Shown: piece after piece, positions 40,901-49,900 of the stretch
How positions within the stretch are numbered: the stretch's first letter is position 1
How the letters are laid out: each line of letters begins with the position of its first letter
Position numbers and translations under genes: made by a program
Origin: Nelumbo lutea
Taxonomy: Eukaryota; Streptophyta; Magnoliopsida; Proteales; Nelumbonaceae
NCBI GenBank assembly: GCA_022828595.1
Contig: JAKGHH010000005.1
Span: 64,537,655 to 64,601,654 of the forward strand
Length of the DNA stretch: 64,000 bases
Direction of reading: 5' to 3'
The notes under the pieces: model-generated
What the model was told of the DNA's origin: nothing
What the model saw: the letters and a program-made list of their open reading frames with translations, nothing else
The model's database searches: none

Positions 40901-43900
40901 AAGCTGCACTACATATCTCATCCAATCCTATCTTTCATGAGAGAACAAAGCACATAGAGGTTGATTGCCACTTTGTGAGAGAGAAGGTTCTTGCCAGAGA
41001 GATAAATATAGAACATGTGGGCTCCAATGAATAGTGGGCAGATTTGTTTACAAAAGCTCTAAGCTCAGGGAAAGTGAACTATCTATGTAACAAGCTGGGA
41101 TTATATGACATATATTCTCCAGCTCGAGGGGGAGTGTTAAGATGTGCCGAATAGGGGTAGTTTAGTCTTCTTCTGTTTATTAAGTAACTTGCTTATGTGG
41201 CAGTGTTATTAGAGTTACTCTGCCCCACACTTAAGTAAGGTCATTTCTGTCTTTGTAACTATGATTAGAACCTAATATAGATTAAGGGGGTCGACTGAAT
41301 GGGCAACCCATCAGATTTTCGACAGACCCTTCTTCTTCTTCTTCTTCTTCTTCTTCTTCTTCTTCTTCTTCTTCCTGTTCGGACTACTGTAGCAACAGTC
41401 AAAACAACAACGATGCCCTTAGTAGGGCGGCTACTAATATAGCTGAACAGTCGCAACTTAAAAAAACATAAACTAATGGGCCTAAAGCCCAACAACTTCC
41501 TAACTAAATAAAAAACAACTCGGACCAACTCAACAGTTTTCTTTAAAGGCCCACCTTCTAAACTAACTGAGACTGTCTTAGGCCCAAGAATACAAGTTTC
41601 TTGTTCAACATTCAGTGTGGATACATTACACGTGGCAGCCATATATTTTGTACTTACTCCATTTGTCAGAACTTCTACATAAGTGTTGTTGTTGCCTTTG
41701 CTTGCACGCCTCAATATTGGCTCTGCAGCAAAGCCTTTTGTATTCTTCAACCCTAAGTTTTCCATTTCTGAGTAAACCTCAGCTAATTTGAATTTAGCCA
41801 ATCTCTGTGATCCATGTAGGTATTCATCTTCTAGCACTTCGTCTTCCCTTCTCCTAGAACCTCTCCAGAGGTCTGCTTCAATGGAGGTCAAGATCCATGC
41901 TGAATAGAAGACATCATCAGCAAGCACCTGAATTTTCCTTGGAATTTCTTCAGGCTCCACTCCATTCACTCTCAAAGCCACAGAATGAAGATCTAAAGCA
42001 AAGACACTAGCTCGTTTTGCCTTACATAACGAATGCAATCGACTGAAAGATCTCCAGCTTCCACAGGTGGAATGGAAGCCCAACAATTTGAATGGCTACA
42101 CCATCCTCCACTGAAAAATCTTTGGAGTTGGAGCTAGGGGACCATCTCATCACTGTCGCTGCCCCAGTCTTCAGCACCAAATTCAAAGCACTGATATCTA
42201 GCTCCTCTCCCATCAAGTCTAACAGAGCTTTACAGTCTTCAAAGGGGGTAAACAGGATTGGACCTTTGACCTTTAGATTCTTAGCTATGTCCTCTGCTAC
42301 AAGCCTCCAGTTTTCTGGTTTCCTTTCAACTTCAACCACCAGTTTCTTTTCCCATTATACCTTTTTCTATATTATAAGCCAACTTATCAGTACCCAGACC
42401 ATTTACCAAGAAGTGACAACCAGGGTATTTATCCTTCAGAGGGCAGATACTACTTGTTTCTCCAGAAACCTGTTTCATCTCAGAAGTTTCCCAAGAAATC
42501 TAGTAACACATTTTTGGTTTCTCTCCAACTTGACCCATTCTTTCCTTCGGGTATGCATACTAGTTGTTTATTGCCTTTTCCAAAGTATTCGATGAGTGCC
42601 AGGAATCTACCTTTCTTGTTCCATCTTCTTTCAGCAAAATATCTTTGATTGTTTCCTTCTTTGGAGCTCTTCCAAGCTGTTTATGTATTTGCTTGAAGTG
42701 CCTCTTCTACAAACATTCTGAACCATTCAATCACATCAAAACCTACTAACAATACCGTGGATTTTCCCATCTCCCTGATCTTCAGTGTGGTCTTCCCTTT
42801 CACTTTAAGCTTCTCAAAAAGTAGTGATTTTGCCTCAGCTTTTTGAGATCTTCTCCAGGTTTCTATCTGCTTAAACTCCATCTTCTCCAGGTTCCATTTA
42901 ATTTGTTTCATGACAAATTAAGAGCCAGGGCTTTGACTAAGTTACTTTGTTCTGGTGAGATTGTCTGAAAAGGTCCATTTTATGACAAGTGAAGCTAATA
43001 ATTTGACTCCGACAATGAAAATAAGTATTCACATCACAGTGAGAAACTTCCGGTTATACTAGAACAATAAAAGATACTTTTCTGCATATAAAAAGAAGCT
43101 AAGGTTATCAAACAACCCAATGTTGTAGCCACTCCCTGTAAACCCTATGAGATACAGTGACATCAAACAAATAGAAATAATCAAGGAAGAAAACAGATGC
43201 ATTAGCATTCCCACCTTAGCCCAAAGAGCCATCTCAACAATATCAATGCCAACAACTTTGGGAAGATGGCCTAGTAGCTCCTTGCACACGTTTAAGATGC
43301 AAAGCAGAAGGCGATTCCTACAAGCAAAAAGAAAATAAATGAATAAGCAAGGTGTTGAGCAATTAAAAACTGACAAAATACCCTTTAAAATTTGTAAAGG
43401 TCAATATAGACCTTGGTCTGCCAGTCAAGAAGTGGCACCTTAGCAACAAATAAAATAGATACTTGGATTGAAAATAATTGCATATACCCTAAATACGCAC
43501 CTGTCACTGATGTTGCGCATGGTCCACTGAGGTTGAGCAACACTTTGGCTTCTAAGGTTATCAAATCCCTGTTTGTCCCAAGGGGGGAGAGAGAGAGAGA
43601 ATGGAATAAGATTAGTTTTTTGAACATAACAAAGAAACTCTTCTTGTTACAAAAGTGGCAACATTATTCTCAATCCAGCTGATCAACAAAACTGAATATT
43701 TTTAAACTGCCACATAAATTTTAAAAGTAAACTAGTATAAAGTATAAATTCAGATGGAGCATTACCAGTGTAAACGTGCAGCCACTGGGGTCATTTGCAA
43801 TAACCTCTACCTTTGATAGATGCTTTAGCTTGTATAGTTTTGCAGGCTACAGATGCATCAAAAAAACTTAATCATTCCAAACCCAATCTTAGAGCAACGC

Positions 43901-46900
43901 AACAAGGAATGATATAAATAACTAGATTAAACAGACAGTAAAAAAGGTGATGGAAGCATGGTATTAAGGGGATCTGAGCATGAAAAGAAAAAAGAAAATA
44001 TGGAGGCCCATTCCAATAATCATCATTTTCATGGTTTGGAGGTAAACAAAACCCAAAGATATTCAAGAATAAGGCCTCTGAAAATGATGAGGTGAGCAGG
44101 AATACCACTGCAGTGGTATACAATTGGCTAACCACCTCTAGATGTTTTCAAAATGTTTGATTTCATAGAAGCTTCTCCTTGGATGTTTCATTGGGCTAAA
44201 AGCTTTTGGGAGGCTGATAAGTCTTATTTCTGGATGTACAGTTACTTTTTGTACTGCTGTATATGATAACTTTCTTTTCTCACAAAAAATAAAGATGAAT
44301 AACGAGATTGCTTCAGTGATCACTCATTGTTTTTCATTGCTGATATCCTTAGCCTTGCAGATCTAAGGATAAATAACTTAGCCTTCCAATCATAGTTGTC
44401 AAGGCAACATCTAAGCGATGCCGCGAATTTCATGGATCACCTCACCCGGATGCCATGTGATTTTTATATAAGGTGTTGTTCACCCAGAGAATTAGGCAGG
44501 TGCTTAGATACATTAAGATCATTTTAATATATTTTGATAATTTTTTATTGGTTGTTTTGTTTTTTTTTTTTAAATAGAACCCGTTACGTGTTAATTTTTT
44601 TCTTATAACAATACAGAAAAATAACAAAATACTTGTAAAAAATACAAACAAATAACAAAATAAAATTCACTTTTTGTTTTCTTGTAGGGTTTCTGTTGCA
44701 TTGAACTAAAGAGAGTTCCAACTGGGAACTTCATCATTTCTCAGCTCGAACTTGAACAGATAAGTAACAAGTTTCACTTCTACAATCCACCCAAACCCTG
44801 TCTTCTTCTTCTTCTTCTTCTCTTCAATTTTCCACTTTTCTAAAAATAAAACAGGAGCTCCACCCTCCATCCTCCTTCTCTTCAAAACAAAACAGGGGCT
44901 ACAACCCCTGCTTTCTTCTTCTATTTCTTGTTGTTTTTTCAAACTTTTCTTATTTCTTTGCATGATTAAGTTCTAACTATTTTTCTTTTCTTTGTACTTT
45001 AAGGATTTTATTGCCAATGGTTAGTATGCATGCCTTGACAATAGCTCTCCTAATTGTTGACTTTTCCAGAGAATATTTTGAGTTTAAAGGTGTTGAGATT
45101 CAGCAGTTTTTTATGTTTTCTTCTTATTTAGAATCATTAGTTAGTGTTATTGGGCCCAAGGCCCATTAGTTTATATTATTTTTTTGGGACTGTTTTTTCT
45201 GTTGTTAGCAGTAGCCACCCTATTAAGGGCATATTAGTCATTGTAATCAGTTTTATTTTATGAGTATATAAGACAATGAATGGAGTGGCTATCATTATTG
45301 GCTTCTCCCCATCTCTTCTTTTCTTCTCACCAAGAACCTTTTTTCTTTTCTTTCTATCACTGTTATCAGATCAGAATACTGTTTTTTTTTTCTACTAAAG
45401 GATAACAAATGACAATATGGATATGTGAAATAAAAGCTGTTCTGATGAATTAAACAATGGTCCCACATTAATACAACACTTGTACAGCTGTCTTTAAAAT
45501 GAAACAAGTACCAGTGCAATATTTGTAGAACCATTTACTGAAGAGGTTCTATACTTCTATGAGGATCATTTTTTATGGATGTTCTATGAGGATCATTACA
45601 TGAAGGTCTAACAAAGAACCATAACAAAATAAGACCTGAAGTGATTGAATATTTTGTGTTCATAAGAAATGCAGAACATATAATTACCTCAAGAACTCCT
45701 CCAGAGGAATACTTTAAGACTCTAAGAAAAGCTTTAGTCCTCTGACCCTTTGAAGAATATTTTGCTGTATAAACAAATAGTGATTACAGTTCATGCATAA
45801 AATGACAAGAAAACAGTGGTTACTCTTACTGACAATAGTCAATGAAATAAGAAATGTGACACTGATGTGAGCGCCGGCAGCAGCAGCAGTAATTTAGTGT
45901 TCTCAGCAGCAGCAAATTAGTGTTCTCATCCTATCTTATCTATTCAGTATTCTTACTTTATCTGCTTTCAGTAGCAGGGATTAGTAGGAGTCTTATCTTA
46001 TCTTATCAGTTCAGTAGGATAGATTAAGGGAGCCTTATCTTATCTAACTACAGTTCTTATCTTATCAGTTCAGTCTTATCTTATCAGTTTAATAGGATAG
46101 AGTAGTAGATTAGCAAGGAGTCCTCCTAAAAGTAGGATTCTACCTCTTGTAATCTCCCATTTAAGGAGCTGATATTATTCAATAAAGGTATTAAATTTCA
46201 GTCAAGAAAGAGAGTAAAAGGAGAGTTAGGTGATCTCTTGGACAAATCACCCTTAGGACGCCAAGATAGGTTCTGCAAGAAAGGGGAGGAACAAGGGAAA
46301 ACAGGAGGTTTTCCCCGTGGACCGACCCGTGACGAGATCCTATTCCCGGGCCCATAACAACTTGGTATCAGAGCAAGGCGTCATGGGTGACCTTGAGTAG
46401 TTGAAGACTAGGGTTCAGGATCTGGAGCTCAAGATCGTGGAAAACAGCACGCACGGAAGGGGCTGCAACCACAACCAGCCGCCGACTAGATGTGGTAGAA
46501 TCGTCGGGCGAGCAGCAAGTCGTTACCCTAGCGCAGGTTAGCAATACCCAGAATGTCCCGATTAAGCAGGAATCCGGTGTCGTCGAGGTGTTGCAGAACC
46601 TTGGGATTGCATATCTTCAAGTTGTTGCATGTGCTGGGGCAAATGCTGGTGAAGGAGCTTGTACGCCTCATGTTGCGGCTGCAAATGTTGCAAAAGAGTG
46701 TTTGTTGACTGCAGTCAGATCAGATCCTAGGGCTGCACATATCTGGGTGAATCTTGCTAATGCATACTATTTGGCTGGTGATTATACAAGTGTTGGAAGG
46801 TGCCTAGAGAAGGCAGCAAAACTGGAGCCTAATTGCATGTCAACTCGATATACTGTTGCGTTTCATCGTATCAAGGATGCAAAAAGGTCTCAAGATCCCA

Positions 46901-49900
46901 CTGAACAACTTTCATAGGCTGCGAATGAAATGTCTTCAATACTTAGAGAAGGGGACTCTGCAACAATTGAGCTTCGGATAGCATGGGCAGAACTTGCCAT
47001 GCTTCACAAGGATCAGCAGGAAATTGTAGCAACGTTTGGAACTAGACATAATGATTTGACGAAAGTGGAAGAACGAGCTTTGTACACACTAAAACAGGCA
47101 ATAGAAGAGGATCCAGATGATGCGGTTCAGTGGCACCAGCTTGGCCTTCACAATCTTTGTACTCTATAGTTCAAGGCATCTCAGAAGTACCTTAAGGCTG
47201 CAGTTGGCCGCGGCAAAGAATGCAGCTACGCATGGTCAAATCTTGGTATCTCACTACAGCTGTCTGAGGATGAACCCTCTTCATTGGAGCCCGATCCAGG
47301 AGGGCAAAATCATTCCATCTATCCTGGATTCCTTTGACTGTGTTTCAAGACACCCATCCTGAATTCGAGCTTCAGGACAAGCTCGTAGTCTAGAAGGGGA
47401 GTAATGATGTCGGCGCCGGCAGCAGCAGCAATAATTTAGTGCAGCAGCAACAGTAATTTAGTGTTCTTAGCAGCAGCAATTTAGTGTTCTCATCCTATCT
47501 TATCTATTCAGTGTTCTTACCTTATCTGCTTTCAGTAGCAGGGATTAGTAGGAGTCTTATCTTATCTTATCAGTTCAGTATGATAGATTAAGGGAGCCTT
47601 ATTTATCTAATTACAGTTCTTATCTTATCTTATCAGTTCAGTAGGATAGATTAAGGAAGTCTTATCTTATCTGATCAGTTCAGTCTTATCTTATCAGTTT
47701 AATAGGATAGAGTAGTAGATTAGCAAGAAGTCCTCCTAAAAGTAGGATTCTACCTCTTGTAATCTCCTATTTAAGGAGTTGATATTATTCAATAAAGGTA
47801 TCGAATTTCAGTCAAGAAAGAGAGTAAAAGGAGAGTTAGGTGATCTGTTGGACAAATCACCCTTAGGACGCCAAGATAGGTTCTGCAAGAAAGGGGAGGA
47901 ACAAGGGAAAACAGGAGGTTTTCCCCGTGGACCAACCCGTGACGAGATCCTATTCCCGGGCCCATAACAGACACTATGTTGCTAAAACCATGTTGTAAAA
48001 TTGAAATTCAGAACATAAAAGACACACCTCTTGTCTACATTACACCTTGAAAACAGTTGTAAGGCCAGCTATGTTATGTGGAGCAGAGTGTTAAGCAGTT
48101 AAGAAATAACATGTCCAAAAAATGACTAGAAGAAATGTGTATGCTTAGATAGATGAGTGGTAAAACTAGAAAGGATAGAGTCAAAAAAAAAGTCAAGCAA
48201 AGGAACCCAGCAGCAGCATTAATAGGTGAAAAAATGAAAGAAAGTAGACTAAGGTGGTTTGATCCCTTACATAGAAAAGCATATACAGCACCTATAAGCC
48301 GAAGTGGTTTGTTACAAGTTGAAGAGGCTAGAAGAGGACTTGGGTGGAAGAAGAAATTATTTAAACGCCCATAATTTTGATGATGGGTATGGCACTGAAC
48401 AGAACAGAATGGTGAAACAGGATTCATGTAGTGATGTAGCCAACTCCATATAGTTGGGACAAAGATTAGATGATGCTGATGATGAATCTGTAATTTTTAT
48501 TAGTCAATAAGAATGCAGATTAAAGATATAGAAAAAAAGGCTGAAAAGATAGATAAGCTTTACAATATATCCAGGTACAGAGACAGGATTCTCCATTGGG
48601 GGGAAGGTGGAGAGCCCCATGGCTCCTGCCCAGAATGTATCACCCTAAGGCAAGGATTAAGGAAAATGCACTAAGGCTAAACCTCAATACCTTAAAATAT
48701 AATGTACATGGTTCACACTTTAAGATTCCTTATGCGGAAATCCTGTGTTTCATACATTAATCAAATTAGGGTTCTCATCATAAGAATGTGTTAAAGACCA
48801 ACTCAAAGGTTTCCTGGCAATATGTTTTCTTATTTGTATATAGGATTTTCAGCATTTACTTGAGGTTTTGGATTTATATTAAGAATTTTCTAATAGTCTA
48901 AAAAGATCTTTAATAAGGCTCTTACCATTTAGTAGCCCTTTTTTATATGATTAGTAATTCATCTATACATTCTTCTCATATAAAAATATAGTCCCTTTTT
49001 GCACAGTTCTACACCTTTTCTCATTTACGTTCATTTTTTTATTGAAATAAAAAGATTCCATGAGGCTTAAGCATCATGTATCAAGCATCCTAGCACCTCA
49101 CCCCATACCATGATACATCTGTGTTTTAAAACACTGATCTACACTGAAAAACACAAAAGACCTTCCTAAATTTTCAAAATTTCTCCAATTTCATTCCTTC
49201 CATACAGCCCAAAAACATTGCAAAATGGTGAGGATTTTGTGTAGATTTGTTAGTTAATTTTGTTTATTATTTGTTTAGATAGGGAGTTGGAACCACAGCA
49301 CAGTTGTTGGAACCCTTTGGAGTAATGTTTTCTAGGCGCCCTATAAGGGCATATTAGTCATTGTACTCTTTTTTACTTAAAGTATAAATATCAATGAAGA
49401 AGGTGTCCAGATCTGTTTTGGCTCTCTTTCTTTCTCAACTCCTTCTCTTCTCCTCTTCTTCCACAAGAAACACTTCTCTTCTTTACAGATTTTTTGATTC
49501 AGTAGATTTCTACTTGGTACCAAAGCAAGGTTAGGGTTTCTTGGAGTTCGTCCATGCAGTCCTAGTTCAGTTGATTGTATGAGGAGATAAAGGGCTGATC
49601 GATCTACTTGAGATTGCCCAGTTCTTGGATTTTTTTGGTGGGTTTCAGTCATCAAAAAAGGTGATGTGTTTTGGCATCAAAATCATGAAGAACTGGAGTG
49701 CGGGGAAGAGTCCTAGTCAAGTCATACTCTTAATTTTTGACCTGGTATTGGGTGCTCAGACTTTTCTGGACTTCTTTAAACTTTTTACAGAGGGTGGTTT
49801 AGTTTCTGGCTGTTTCTAAGCCTCCTGGAGAGATCGATTCACTTTTCTCTCTTCTCCCATCTTTTCCCACAACTCTCAAGAAGGAAGATTTCTCTCCGGG

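Larger units (their letters stand above)
36771..41406 (+). mobile_element. Ty1/copia element Q, young, with protease/integrase N-terminus deleted
   Basis: The 5' LTR is 36771-37060, the 3' LTR is 41135-41406, and the target duplication ACAAC is at 36766-36770 and 41407-41411. The primer site TGGTATCAGAGC is at 37061-37072. By eye only about five transitions separate the LTRs outside a CTT microsatellite, the fewest of any pair here. Gag runs directly into the middle of integrase near 38735, so protease, GAG-pre-integrase and the integrase start are missing. It has inserted into the 5' LTR of P and is the last event of that nest. Confidence 0.94.
31459..41535 (-). mobile_element. Ty1/copia element P, both LTRs, with copia Q inside its 5' LTR
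   Basis: The 3' LTR is 31459-31772 (314 bp). The 5' LTR is 36581-36770 plus 41412-41535, also 314 bp once Q and its target duplication are removed. The target duplication of P is GTTTT (31454-31458, 41536-41540). The primer site complement at 36569-36580 has one mismatch and abuts the LTR. Coding order on the minus strand is gag 36110-35130, protease 34990, integrase 34649-33660, reverse transcriptase 33475-32265 and RNase H 32195-31767. LTR ends are TG...CT. P is in LINE O. Confidence 0.92.
36581..41535 (-). repeat. 5' LTR of copia P, split by copia Q
   Basis: The pieces 36581-36770 and 41412-41535 match the 3' LTR in order. Element Q with its ACAAC duplication occupies the gap. Confidence 0.9.
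26140..42920 (-). mobile_element. Near full-length L1-type LINE O, split by copia P
   Basis: The LINE pieces are 26140-31458 and 41536-42920, about 6.7 kb in all. On the minus strand, ORF1 (DUF4283 type) lies in the right piece and continues into 31458-30160. ORF2 follows with endonuclease, reverse transcriptase, zf-RVT and RNase H, and the 3' tail ends in a T-rich stretch near 26146. Target duplication GTTTT of copia P (31454-31458 and 41536-41540) marks the split. It is the most complete LINE here and runs in sense with SEC3. Many stops show it is inactive. Confidence 0.86.
45863..47969 (+). mobile_element. Non-autonomous LTR element T carrying a captured host TPR gene
   Basis: The 5' LTR is 45863-46359, the 3' LTR is 47405-47969, and the duplication GACAC is at 45858-45862 and 47970-47974. 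The primer site TGGTATCAGAGC is at 46363, and the purine tract GAAGGGGAG lies before the 3' LTR. The leader and gag start (MGDLE, 46383) and the gag tail ([20 protein letters not shown], ending 47337) match element C. What lies between is an intronless piece of a host tetratricopeptide-repeat gene in place of gag. The inner end of T is about 95 bp from the SEC3 exon 2 acceptor. Confidence 0.92.

Noticed and set aside
41265..42086. 273-codon minus-strand frame with an Arg-rich stretch
   Set aside because: It runs across the 3' LTR microsatellite of Q, the P LTR and LINE O. The Arg run is the same triplet repeat read in another frame.
46492..47169. TPR protein as a resident host gene
   Set aside because: It lies between paired LTRs with a target duplication, has no introns, carries two stops and is fused to gag sequence, so it is captured cargo.
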